The translations under genes were made by a program, and so were the position numbers. The notes under the pieces were generated by a model, which did no database searches, was not told the DNA's origin, and worked only from the letters and a program-made list of their open reading frames with translations. Source: Motiliproteus sp047633175 (GTDB taxonomy: Bacteria > Pseudomonadota > Gammaproteobacteria > Pseudomonadales > Balneatricaceae). From it: a DNA stretch of 64,000 nucleotides. Location: the NCBI GenBank assembly GCA_047633175.1, contig JBLIEQ010000021.1:1-64000 (forward strand). The letters are read 5' to 3'. This document shows positions 8,446 through 15,643 of the stretch, piece after piece (the first letter of the stretch is position 1; every line of letters starts with the position of its first letter).

Positions 8446-8880
8446 TCAACTACCGTAACGTTTGTCGGCCTCCTCACAGAAGGCACCCATCATCGCCACC
8501 GCGATCTGGTTAAACACCTTACCCATCGCCAACCCCGTCAGCTTACCCTTAAAGCCAAAGCTAAGATTCAGACTCACCTTGCAGGCCTCCTCGCTCAACG
8601 GGGTAAAGTGCCAGGAACCTGCCAAACTGCTGAACGGCCCCTCGACAAGCTCGATCACGATAGACTCGGGTGCCTCGATGCAATTACGGGTAACAAAGCT
8701 ATATTTAAAGCCCCCTTTAGAGACACCCAGACGCGCCACCATCTGTTCGGGGGTCTGCTCCACAATTTCAGCACTGGCACACCAGGGTAAAAAAGAGGGG
8801 TAATCCAACACATCATTCACCAGATCGAACATCTGCCTGGCAGAATGTAACACTAGCGCACTGCGATCAACATCGGTCAT
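8446..8880 (-). CDS. ratA: RatA/COQ10-like START-domain protein
   Basis: 144-aa START/polyketide-cyclase fold protein. The family includes E. coli RatA, described as a ribosome association toxin, and mitochondrial Coq10, a ubiquinone-binding chaperone; which role applies here cannot be read from sequence. Typical motifs are SARQMFDLVNDVLDYPSFLPWC near the N-terminus and FNQIAVAMMGAFCEEADKRYG at the C-terminus. It normally lies next to smpB; here a transporter gene (12 bp away, same strand) separates them. Confidence 0.93.
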   Translation of the reverse strand: MTDVDRSALVLHSARQMFDLVNDVLDYPSFLPWCASAEIVEQTPEQMVARLGVSKGGFKYSFVTRNCIEAPESIVIELVEGPFSSLAGSWHFTPLSEEACKVSLNLSFGFKGKLTGLAMGKVFNQIAVAMMGAFCEEADKRYGS

Positions 8881-8892
8881 GCCGGTACCCGT

Positions 8893-10260
8893 TTATGCGG
8901 CGATCCTCTGCCACAGGTTTGCTATAAAGACGATCGCGACCGCGGTGGGTGCGACATAACGAATCACAAAAAACCAGGCACTAAACACCCGCTCCGAGCG
9001 CATCGACAGCTCCTCACGGGTGATCCGTTTACCCACCCACCAGCCAGCAAACACGCAGACCAGCAGACCACCCAGCGGCAGCAGCACGCTGGCGGTAAGA
9101 AAATCCAACAGATTAAAAAAGTTCATCCCGAACAGCGACCACTGGCTACCGACATTAAAGGAGGCCAGCGCGCCTATCCCCAGCACCCAAACGATCCCGC
9201 CCATGATAATACAGGCCTCGACCCGGGAGACCTCAAAGCGCTCGACCACATAGGTCACGACGGGCTCAAGCAGCGACACCGCCGAACTCCAGGCCGCGAT
9301 GGAGACCATCATAAAGAACAAAAACCCAAAGATCTGGCCCCCACCCATACTCCCGAAGGCCACCGGCAGGGTCACAAACATCAACCCGGGGCCCGCGCCT
9401 GGATCAAGCTGATTAGCAAATACCAGCGGGAAGATAGCCAGACCCGCCGCCAGCGCCACCAGGGTATCCAGCGCCGCCACGGTCAATACCGTGCTGCCGA
9501 TCGACGCATGCTTTGGCATATAAGAGCCATAAACCATCATCGACCCCATCCCCAGGCTTAACGTAAAGAACGCATGCCCCAGCGCCACCAGCACCGCATT
9601 CCAGCTCAGCGCGCTAAAATCGACATTAAACAAAAAATACAGCGCCTGACCGAAGGCACCCGAGGTCATCGAAAAGACCAGCAGCAGCAGCAATAAGATA
9701 AACAGCAGCGGCATCAAGATTCGAATGGCGACCTCCAACCCCCTGTTCACGCCGCGGGCCACAACGCCTGCGACCAGCACCACAAACAGGCTGTGCCATA
9801 CAAACAGGGTTTGAGGATCGGCCAGCAGCCCGTCAAACAGGGCCTGGGCCTGATCCACACCGGCACCGACAAAGCGTCCCTCAGCCGCGTACACGACATA
9901 GGAGAGCACCCAGCCGGACACGACGCTGTAAAAGCCCAGGATCATCATCCCGGCAAATACGCCGCCCAGCCCCAGCCAGGCCCAGCGCGCCGTACTGCCC
10001 GCCTCAAACGCCAGATCACGAAAGGTGTGGGTAGGACTCTGCCGCCCCCGACGCCCCAACAACACCTCGGTCATCAGGATAGGGACCCCGACCAGTGCGA
10101 TACAGGCCAGGTACACCAACACAAACGCCCCGCCCCCGTTCTCACCGGTGATATAGGGGAATTTCCAGATATTACCCAGCCCCACCGATGCACCGGTGGC
10201 AGCCAGAATAAAGGTCCAGCGACTCGCCCAAGAGCCATGTATCGATTGCTTATCCCGCAT
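8893..10260 (-). CDS. Sodium-dependent transporter, neurotransmitter:sodium symporter (NSS) family
   Basis: Inner-membrane protein of about 455 aa with roughly 12 hydrophobic segments. The first helix carries the NSS hallmark ATGASVGLGNIWKFPYITGENGGGAFVLVYL, with the unwound region that binds Na+ and substrate; the family includes LeuT. Substrate not predictable, amino acid likely. An upstream extension to 10320 would need a TTG start and adds a cysteine-rich stretch unlike family members, so the ATG at 10260 (MRDKQSIHGSW) is chosen. Inserted between ratA and smpB, which are adjacent in many relatives. Confidence 0.9.
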   Translation of the reverse strand: MRDKQSIHGSWASRWTFILAATGASVGLGNIWKFPYITGENGGGAFVLVYLACIALVGVPILMTEVLLGRRGRQSPTHTFRDLAFEAGSTARWAWLGLGGVFAGMMILGFYSVVSGWVLSYVVYAAEGRFVGAGVDQAQALFDGLLADPQTLFVWHSLFVVLVAGVVARGVNRGLEVAIRILMPLLFILLLLLLVFSMTSGAFGQALYFLFNVDFSALSWNAVLVALGHAFFTLSLGMGSMMVYGSYMPKHASIGSTVLTVAALDTLVALAAGLAIFPLVFANQLDPGAGPGLMFVTLPVAFGSMGGGQIFGFLFFMMVSIAAWSSAVSLLEPVVTYVVERFEVSRVEACIIMGGIVWVLGIGALASFNVGSQWSLFGMNFFNLLDFLTASVLLPLGGLLVCVFAGWWVGKRITREELSMRSERVFSAWFFVIRYVAPTAVAIVFIANLWQRIAA

Positions 10261-10405
10261 GCAGCAAACCAAAATCAAGAAACAGACCGCGAATCTTATA
10301 GCAAGGTGGCAGCGAAACAAAACTCCGGATCGAGATCACCCCGTCCTGTTAAGATGTTTTATCTCCAGCAGCACCGCACCACTCGCTTTAGCCCCTGTGG
10401 CTCTA

Positions 10406-10411
10406 TATAAT
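10406..10411 (+). promoter_or_regulatory. -10 element of smpB, very close to the start codon
   Basis: A perfect TATAAT ends nine bases before the smpB ATG. Transcription would begin within a base or two of the start codon, and there is no Shine-Dalgarno sequence. The -35 region is poor. Confidence 0.5.
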
Positions 10412-10419
10412 CGCCGCCC

Positions 10420-10893
10420 ATGGCTACTAAGAACTCATCCACATCCGGCGGTAATATCGCCAAAAACAGACGCGCCCGCTTCGACTATCATATCGAAGAG
10501 CGGTTTGAAGCAGGTCTGGTACTGGCAGGCTGGGAAGTTAAAAGCATGCGTGCAGGCAAGGCGCAGCTGACAGACACCTATGTCTTCCTCAAAAACGGCG
10601 AAGCCTGGCTGCTTAATGCCCATATCACCCCACTGCAGACCGCCTGTACGCATGTCATCGCCGAACCGAACCGCGCCCGCAAACTGCTGCTCAATAAGCG
10701 TGAGTTGGGTAAGTTGTTTGCCAGCACCGAACAGAAAGGCCATACTTGCGTCGCTCTGGCGCTGTACTGGAAAGGCAGCAAGGTTAAATGTGAAATTGGC
10801 CTAGCCAAGGGTAAGAAAGAGCACGATAAACGCGCGACCGAAAAAGATCGCGACTGGAATCGGCAGAAACAACGGATCATGAACAATAATTGA
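10420..10893 (+). CDS. smpB: SsrA-binding protein SmpB
   Basis: 157-aa partner of tmRNA in trans-translation: it binds the tRNA-like domain and carries it into stalled ribosomes. Family motifs are visible: ARFDYHIEERFEAGLVLAGWEVKSMRAGKAQLTDTYV, ITPLQTACTHV, RKLLLNKRELGKL, and the basic C-terminal tail GLAKGKKEHDKRATEKDRDWNRQKQRIM that occupies the mRNA channel. ssrA lies 106 bp downstream on the same strand. No ribosome site precedes the ATG (see the -10 at 10406), so the mRNA may be leaderless. Confidence 0.97.
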   Translation: MATKNSSTSGGNIAKNRRARFDYHIEERFEAGLVLAGWEVKSMRAGKAQLTDTYVFLKNGEAWLLNAHITPLQTACTHVIAEPNRARKLLLNKRELGKLFASTEQKGHTCVALALYWKGSKVKCEIGLAKGKKEHDKRATEKDRDWNRQKQRIMNNN

Positions 10894-10957
10894 TCCACAC
10901 TGAACTTTTCGATCTATTCAGACACTAAACGTTTGTATAGAGATTAAAGGAAGATGT

Positions 10958-10985
10958 TTGACTCGGCCGACAGGTCGATCATACT
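10958..10985 (+). promoter_or_regulatory. Promoter of ssrA
   Basis: TTGACT (10958-10963) and CATACT (10980-10985) with a 16-base spacer, 14 bases before the tmRNA 5' end. Confidence 0.6.
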
Positions 10986-10999
10986 GGGCACGACATTTT

Positions 11000-11364
11000 G
11001 GGGCTGATTTGGTTTCGACATGGTGCGTATGTCCTGTGTGCATGCCGTGAGTGGTAAATGATCACGTAAATAAACACTGCCAATGCTTAATTGCAAACGA
11101 CGAAAACTACGCACTAGCAGCTTAAACTCCTGCATAGTGCCCTTCCACACTGGTCTGTCTGTAGGCTGTGGTACGGAAGGTCATCCCATACAGAATCGCG
11201 ACGGATGTCTCGCTAGGGGCTGAAGCGTTAAAACTAATCTGGCTCGCTCTATAGAATCCTGTTAGTTGGAGTCTCAAGAGTTAAACTAAATAACTGACTA
11301 AGCATGTAGTATCACTGGTTCGGAAACATTGTGGACGCGGGTTCAAGTCCCGCCAGCTCCACCA
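11000..11364 (+). ncRNA. ssrA: Transfer-messenger RNA (tmRNA)
   Basis: Starts with the conserved GGGGCTGATTTGGTTTCGAC and ends with a T-arm and acceptor (GGTTCAAGTCCCGCCAGCTCC) plus CCA, 365 nt. The tag frame runs from the resume codon GCA at 11093 to TAA at 11123-11125 and encodes ANDENYALAA, a normal gammaproteobacterial degradation tag. It rescues stalled ribosomes with SmpB. The last 26 bases are also the left attachment site of the integrated element, which regenerates an intact 3' end. Confidence 0.98.
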
Positions 11365-11365
11365 A
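11339..11365 (+). repeat. attL (27-bp core within ssrA)
   Basis: The 27 bases, beginning GGGTTCAAGTCCCGCC and ending in ACCAA, are identical to 18670-18696. They cover the T-arm and acceptor end of tmRNA, a common tyrosine-integrase target. Confidence 0.9.
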
Positions 11366-11400
11366 TTCAAGGACTTACGGAGACTTCCGTAGACCTTCTG

Positions 11401-11434
11401 AGACCACAAGCCACGCGGCTTGTGGTCTTTTTCG
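11401..11434 (+). terminator. Terminator downstream of tmRNA, carried by the element
   Basis: Stem AGACCACAAGCC with its complement, 4-base loop, then a T run. It lies inside the element, so integration replaces the original ssrA terminator (now at 18724-18763) with this one. Confidence 0.88.
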
Positions 11435-11480
11435 TTCTAATCCCCTGTTGGTCTCCAATGGTCCTCATAGGGCTAGGGTT

Positions 11481-11497
11481 TGTCACGATTCCGTCAC
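11481..11497 (+). promoter_or_regulatory. Candidate arm-type recombinase site, left end
   Basis: TGTCACGATTCCGTCAC shares 15 of 17 positions with 18615-18631 near the other end, same orientation. Such paired motifs near both ends fit integrase or excisionase binding sites. Confidence 0.4.
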
Positions 11498-11612
11498 GAC
11501 TGAAGACCCCCTCGTACACCGCAATACCGCGCACGCCTTAACGCTAACCTCAGGGTTAGGCACGCGCCAATGTCAGGATTTCAGGTCAGATTTCTTTAGC
11601 CGCTATCCGCTG

Positions 11613-13025
11613 GTGTCTGTAGAGGTGGCTCGTGAATACGTCCGCATCAGCAATCAACACTCCTATGCTGAAGCTAACCACCAGTTACTCGATCTCTCCG
11701 AGACCCTTCAGCGCCACGATCTCAACCTAACGCTGTCAGATTCTGACCTCAGCCTGTTCTGTGATGAAAAATCTGCGCTCATTCGAAGAATTGTCGCCGG
11801 ATACGATGATGATGCCGCGGCTATCAAGACCTGCCTTGCCGAAGCTGCAAAGTATGGCTTTGACCGGCATCTGAATCAGGATGAGATAGAACCCACGCTA
11901 AATCGCCTAAGTTGTCGGCACTGGTGGACCAAGCAAGTCAGAGTACTTCGCCGCCGCACTCTAGATACTATCGCCAGAAACCTACGACTGATCAACAAAC
12001 AGAACCATGCCTACGCCAGTAGCTGGGCGCTAAAAGACCGCAGCAAACAAAAAGCGCGCAACCGTCTGCTACTAGAATCGCTGGTCGCGACCAATGCCGA
12101 AGGCGATTCCTTTTCGCTTCAGGATCTGGCTGATAAGTCGGTATCCAATCCAGAGGTTCGGCGCGCCGAGCTCATGACTCGCATATCAGGTTTTGAGCAG
12201 GTCGCCGATCAGCACGGACACTGCGGCGAATTTTATACCCTTACCACGCCATCCAAGATGCATGCCGTTTTGTCCTCCGGATCTGCTAACCCCAAGTACC
12301 AGGGCTGCACGCCACGAGAAGCCAATGAGTACTTAGGCCATATCTGGCGCCTGATACGGGCAGAGCTACACAGGCGTGGTATTCGCCCTTATGGATTCCG
12401 CGTTGCTGAACCACATCACGATGGCACACCCCACTGGCACTTTCTTCTGTTTATGCCGGATCAAGATGCTGCTGTAGTAAGAAAAATAATTCGTCATTAC
12501 GCACTGCTGGAAGCAGGCGACGAGGCCGGAGCCGAGAAGCACCGCTTCACAGCTATCGCTATCGACAAGAACAAAGGCAGTGCTGCCGGCTATATCGCCA
12601 AGTATGTTGCCAAGAACATTGATGGCTATGGGATGGATAAAGACACCTCTGGCCTCAATAGCAAAAGCGCCGCCAAACAGATCGATGCCTGGGCCAGCAC
12701 CTGGGGTATCCGCCAATTCCAGCAGGTAGGAGGCCCAAGTGTAACCGTATGGCGTGAACTGCGTAGATTAGACACCGAGGAAGCAGGCACCCTTGAACAA
12801 GCCCGACAGGCAGCAGATTCGAGCGACTGGGCCGCATTTGTGATGGCTATGGGTGGCCCTACTACACCTAGATCAGAACAACCTATAAAACCTGCCTACT
12901 GGTTTGAGTCTGAAACCAGCGAACGACTCGACACCAACACCGGCGAAATTTTCGAGCATCAGATCACTAAGTCGAATTCCCGCTATGGCGACCGAGCATC
13001 ACCAACGTTATTCGGCCTGATTTAA
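11613..13025 (+). CDS. Replication initiation endonuclease, HUH type (phage P2 gpA-like)
   Basis: About 470 aa. The HUH metal motif is HHDGTPHWHFLLF (about residues 268-280) and the catalytic two-tyrosine motif is YIAKYVAKN (about 327-335, Y-x3-Y), the signature of P2 gpA-like rolling-circle endonucleases that nick one strand and attach to its 5' end. The open frame reaches back into ssrA, but 11339-11580 holds the att site, a terminator and arm site, so those codons are not coding; GTG codons at 11613 or 11625 are plausible starts and no ATG is available there. It probably replicates the excised circular element. A strong hairpin follows at 13074-13117. Confidence 0.82.
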   Translation: MSVEVAREYVRISNQHSYAEANHQLLDLSETLQRHDLNLTLSDSDLSLFCDEKSALIRRIVAGYDDDAAAIKTCLAEAAKYGFDRHLNQDEIEPTLNRLSCRHWWTKQVRVLRRRTLDTIARNLRLINKQNHAYASSWALKDRSKQKARNRLLLESLVATNAEGDSFSLQDLADKSVSNPEVRRAELMTRISGFEQVADQHGHCGEFYTLTTPSKMHAVLSSGSANPKYQGCTPREANEYLGHIWRLIRAELHRRGIRPYGFRVAEPHHDGTPHWHFLLFMPDQDAAVVRKIIRHYALLEAGDEAGAEKHRFTAIAIDKNKGSAAGYIAKYVAKNIDGYGMDKDTSGLNSKSAAKQIDAWASTWGIRQFQQVGGPSVTVWRELRRLDTEEAGTLEQARQAADSSDWAAFVMAMGGPTTPRSEQPIKPAYWFESETSERLDTNTGEIFEHQITKSNSRYGDRASPTLFGLI

Positions 13026-13073
13026 GAAGGGTCATATCGATTAACGCGTTTCTTCACCTGGACCATAGGGCGA

Positions 13074-13117
13074 GCCGCGAAAACCTGCCTGGCCGCAGGC
13101 CAGCCTGGTTTCGCGGC
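13074..13117. repeat. Long hairpin downstream of rep, possible replication origin structure
   Basis: Imperfect palindrome with outer arms GCCGCGAAA/TTTCGCGGC and inner CCTGGCC/GGCCAG around GCA. No T run follows, so a simple terminator is less likely. In an element with an HUH Rep it could be a double- or single-strand origin. Confidence 0.5.
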
Positions 13118-13161
13118 CGCCCCTTGGACTTGTGTCAATAACTGTACCGGAGCTTTAAACC

Positions 13162-13458
13162 ATGCGTAAGGATGGCTACATCATCTGTGTTGATGAACTG
13201 GATATATCGGAATTATCAAAAACAAAGGACCCAAGGACCGGGCTTGCAGACATGAGCAACTATGCATGGAATATCTCAAATCTCTACGAACAACACGAAC
13301 TAGGCATAAGTGCGTCAGGGCGATTTTGTTCAATATTAAAGGCCCAGGTGTTCGACACAGAAGATGAAGCCGAGGGCTTCAGGCAAAAACAGACCGATCG
13401 ATTGAGCAAGAAATTACCGTCTGCTCGCCTATCTATCAGCAAAGTAACCAACCGGTGA
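13162..13458 (+). CDS. Hypothetical protein, 98 aa
   Basis: Not recognised. Starts MRKDGYIICVDELDISELSK with a GGAG ribosome site upstream; a mixed, soluble-looking protein with a basic C-terminal third (FRQKQTDRLSKKLPSARLSISKVTNR). Its stop codon overlaps the GTG of the next frame (GTGA), suggesting translational coupling. It lies between rep and the regulated cluster leading to the integrase, so a replication or control role is possible but unproven. Confidence 0.6.
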   Translation: MRKDGYIICVDELDISELSKTKDPRTGLADMSNYAWNISNLYEQHELGISASGRFCSILKAQVFDTEDEAEGFRQKQTDRLSKKLPSARLSISKVTNR

Positions 13459-13730
13459 CACACATGACAAACGATGCTTTTGATCTAGCTGAAGCGGTAA
13501 CCTTGATGGACCGTATTGTGACTGCACAAACAAACACAGCCATTGAAAGTCCGATGGATCTTGGCGTGATCTCTGGCGTACTGACGCTAAATGATGAAAT
13601 TGAAGTTGTTGTTCGCTTCGCTGATCGACTCGAGCAATTTTCAAAGACAGAGCTTTATCAACAGACGCGCCTGATCGAAACAAGCGACGCCATCGCAGAT
13701 CCCCAGGCCGCGGAACAGTCTCAGAGATGA
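13455..13730 (+). CDS. Hypothetical protein, 91 aa
   Basis: Not recognised. Small acidic protein (AEAVTLMDRIVTAQTNTAI, LNDEIEVVVRFADRLEQFS). It can start at a GTG overlapping the previous stop by four bases, or at ATG 13464 (88 aa). Co-directional and coupled with the upstream 98-aa gene, so likely in the same transcript as rep. Confidence 0.55.
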   Translation: MTHMTNDAFDLAEAVTLMDRIVTAQTNTAIESPMDLGVISGVLTLNDEIEVVVRFADRLEQFSKTELYQQTRLIETSDAIADPQAAEQSQR

Positions 13731-13803
13731 GTTGACGCACCAGGAGTAAAAACAGGATCAGAATCGATAGGAAGATAATCGACCGAAGGTTGATATCATC
13801 CTA

Positions 13804-13870
13804 TTGACTCTGATAGTCAGTACTGATTATAGTACCCGCTACTTACTTACAGAGTCAGTACTGACTATAG
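13804..13870 (+). promoter_or_regulatory. Promoter with two palindromic operators, start of the xis-int transcript
   Basis: TTGACT (13804-13809) and TATAGT (13828-13833) are 18 bases apart. The 18-base AGTCAGTACTGATTATAG (13815-13832) covers the spacer and -10, and AGTCAGTACTGACTATAG (13853-13870) recurs 38 bases later, touching the ribosome site. Both hold the palindrome TCAGTACTGA. This is the layout of a repressor-controlled phage-type switch; no repressor gene is recognised in the element. Confidence 0.7.
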
Positions 13871-13878
13871 GAACCACC

Positions 13879-14250
13879 ATGATCGATCTTACAGATGAGC
13901 AGCAGACACAATTAACGGAACGAATAGCCAAATTCAAAGGCAGCGCAACAACTCTGGAGTCCGCAATAGGCGCACTTGTTCTTGGCCAACACTATGGCTG
14001 GAGGGTACTTAAAATCATCCACACGCCATCAACCTATAAAAAATACGAAACAATTCTGGATATAACATTTCAAGAACTTTGCCCAGAACGTACTGAATTG
14101 TCTAAAAAGAGCTTTGGCTTGGCGGCTGCCGATAAACTTAATTCATTCTGGTCTGTTGTTATGGGTAAAACACCTATAAAAAACAAAGGAATGCTGGTAG
14201 ATCCAGAAGAAGGGAGTTCGGACAATGATCGCCAAATGGGTAACAGTTAA
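13879..14250 (+). CDS. Hypothetical protein, 123 aa, under twin-operator control
   Basis: Not recognised with confidence. Begins MIDLTDEQQTQLTERIAKFKGS after an AGGA ribosome site; residues 30-75 (IGALVLGQHYGWRVLKIIHTPSTYKKYETIL) look like a compact helical domain and the C-terminus is hydrophilic. An upstream extension to 13804 would read through the promoter and operators and is rejected. Overlaps the excisionase-like gene by 26 bases in another frame. Position suggests a regulator of excision or replication; it could be the protein that binds the twin palindromes, but no clear HTH is seen. Confidence 0.6.
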   Translation: MIDLTDEQQTQLTERIAKFKGSATTLESAIGALVLGQHYGWRVLKIIHTPSTYKKYETILDITFQELCPERTELSKKSFGLAAADKLNSFWSVVMGKTPIKNKGMLVDPEEGSSDNDRQMGNS

Positions 14251-14410
14251 ACAATGTTCTACGCTCTACGGATATAGCGAGAACGCAATTCGTGCCTACA
14301 TCAAAAAAGGTGTTTGGCGAGTGAAACTCCACTGGATCAAGGCTCCGAATGGACGAGTCATGATCAACCCAGAGTCAGTAAACAAATGGATAGAAGGCAC
14401 CCTGGTATAA
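14225..14410 (+). CDS. Excisionase / AlpA-like DNA-binding protein, 61 aa
   Basis: Short winged-helix-type protein: WVTVKQCSTLYGYSENAIRAYIKKGVW, then a basic wing and ending PESVNKWIEGTLV, the shape of MerR/AlpA-like excisionases that bend DNA and direct integrase to excise. Good AAGGGAG ribosome site about eight bases before the ATG. Its end overlaps the start of the integrase gene, a common xis-int arrangement. Confidence 0.75.
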   Translation: MIAKWVTVKQCSTLYGYSENAIRAYIKKGVWRVKLHWIKAPNGRVMINPESVNKWIEGTLV

Positions 14411-15471
14411 GGTCAATTTCGGACAGCAGCATCCAGATGGACTTCTCCTATCAGGGGATTCGATGCCGCGAAACGATCAAAGCGAAGCCTACGGCATCCG
14501 TACTCAAGGAGATCTCACGCAAGCGGGAAACGATTCTGTACGAGATCAGCATGGGCAGCTTTGACTATGGCAAACACTTCCCTGCCAGCAAGAATGCCAG
14601 CCGTTTCTCTGCTTTTTGCGGTGATAGAACCACCATCGAATCTGCGCTGAATGAATGGTTCAAACGAAATCAACGGCGTTTTTCTCTCTCGACAATCCGC
14701 GACTATCTCAGCTCGATGAATTTCCAGCTGATACCGGTTTTCGGTGACCTAAACCTAGATCAACTCTCACCCTCCGTCATTCGAGACTGGATGGCGCAAC
14801 AGACCATCAGCGCCAAACGGATCAACAATATTCTCGTTCCCCTGCGCCAGACATACAAAGAAGCCTTTGAAGATGAGCTGATCGAAAAAGACCCCCTGCA
14901 ACGCGTGCGTAATCTCAAAGTGTCAAAACGCGAACCCAAACCATTCAACAGCCAGGAGATACGAAAAATCCTCGCCCAGCTTGAAGGCCCCAGCAGAAAC
15001 CTGATTGAGTTTGCATTTGGCTCCGGTCTGCGCACATCAGAGCTGATCGCCTTGAAATGGGATGATGTCGATATCGACGCGGGAGTCGTCCATGTAAGGG
15101 AAGCGGAAGTGCTGGGCCAAGAAAAAACAACCAAGACCGTTTCCGGCATGCGCACCGTAGAGCTGATGCAGCAGGCAATTGAAGCTTTAAAAGACCAAAA
15201 AGCTCATGGTTACAGAGGCTCTAACCATGTATTCTTTGATCCTAAGTCAGGCAAGGCATGGAAAGACAACCATATTATCCGCAACAGAATATGGACACCG
15301 GCGCTCAAAAAAGCCGGTGTTGAATACCGCAACCCCTACCAGACCAGACACACCTTCGCTTCAACACTTTTGAGCCAAGGCAAAAATCCGCTTCTTATGG
15401 CTCAGCAAATGGGGCATAAGGATTGGGGGATGATACGAACGACATACGGGCGCTGGATAAAAGAATCTTAA
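14386..15471 (+). CDS. int: Tyrosine recombinase (site-specific integrase)
   Basis: About 361 aa. The N-terminal arm-binding domain resembles DUF3596 (GIRSISDSSIQMDFSYQGIRCRE, ILYEISMGSFDYGKHFP), a SAM-like core-binding domain lies at about 85-170, then the catalytic domain: Arg in GSGLRTSEL (about 216), Arg-His in YQTRHTFAS (about 321), GHKDW (about 344) and the nucleophile Tyr in RTTYGRW (about 354). All catalytic residues are present. The start overlaps the excisionase gene: ATG 14386 chosen; TTG 14314 would add 24 residues unlike the family. It presumably recombines the 27-bp ssrA core. Confidence 0.9.
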   Translation: MDRRHPGIRSISDSSIQMDFSYQGIRCRETIKAKPTASVLKEISRKRETILYEISMGSFDYGKHFPASKNASRFSAFCGDRTTIESALNEWFKRNQRRFSLSTIRDYLSSMNFQLIPVFGDLNLDQLSPSVIRDWMAQQTISAKRINNILVPLRQTYKEAFEDELIEKDPLQRVRNLKVSKREPKPFNSQEIRKILAQLEGPSRNLIEFAFGSGLRTSELIALKWDDVDIDAGVVHVREAEVLGQEKTTKTVSGMRTVELMQQAIEALKDQKAHGYRGSNHVFFDPKSGKAWKDNHIIRNRIWTPALKKAGVEYRNPYQTRHTFASTLLSQGKNPLLMAQQMGHKDWGMIRTTYGRWIKES

Positions 15472-15643
15472 ACAAAGGGTTACTGATTACTTCTTAAGCT
15501 AGTTATCACAAATAACATCCTACAGGTGCTTTCACCCTACAATATTATCAAGTTTTTAATTCACTCGACTGACGCCAGCAACTGCAGAAGCTATGAAGGC
15601 AGAACCGTAATGGCTGGCCGAAAATTTACTATTGTTCAGTGTG

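Noticed and set aside
11331..11612. N-terminal extension of the HUH Rep frame into tmRNA
   Set aside because: It crosses the tmRNA 3' end, the attachment core, a terminator and a candidate arm site; no start context there.
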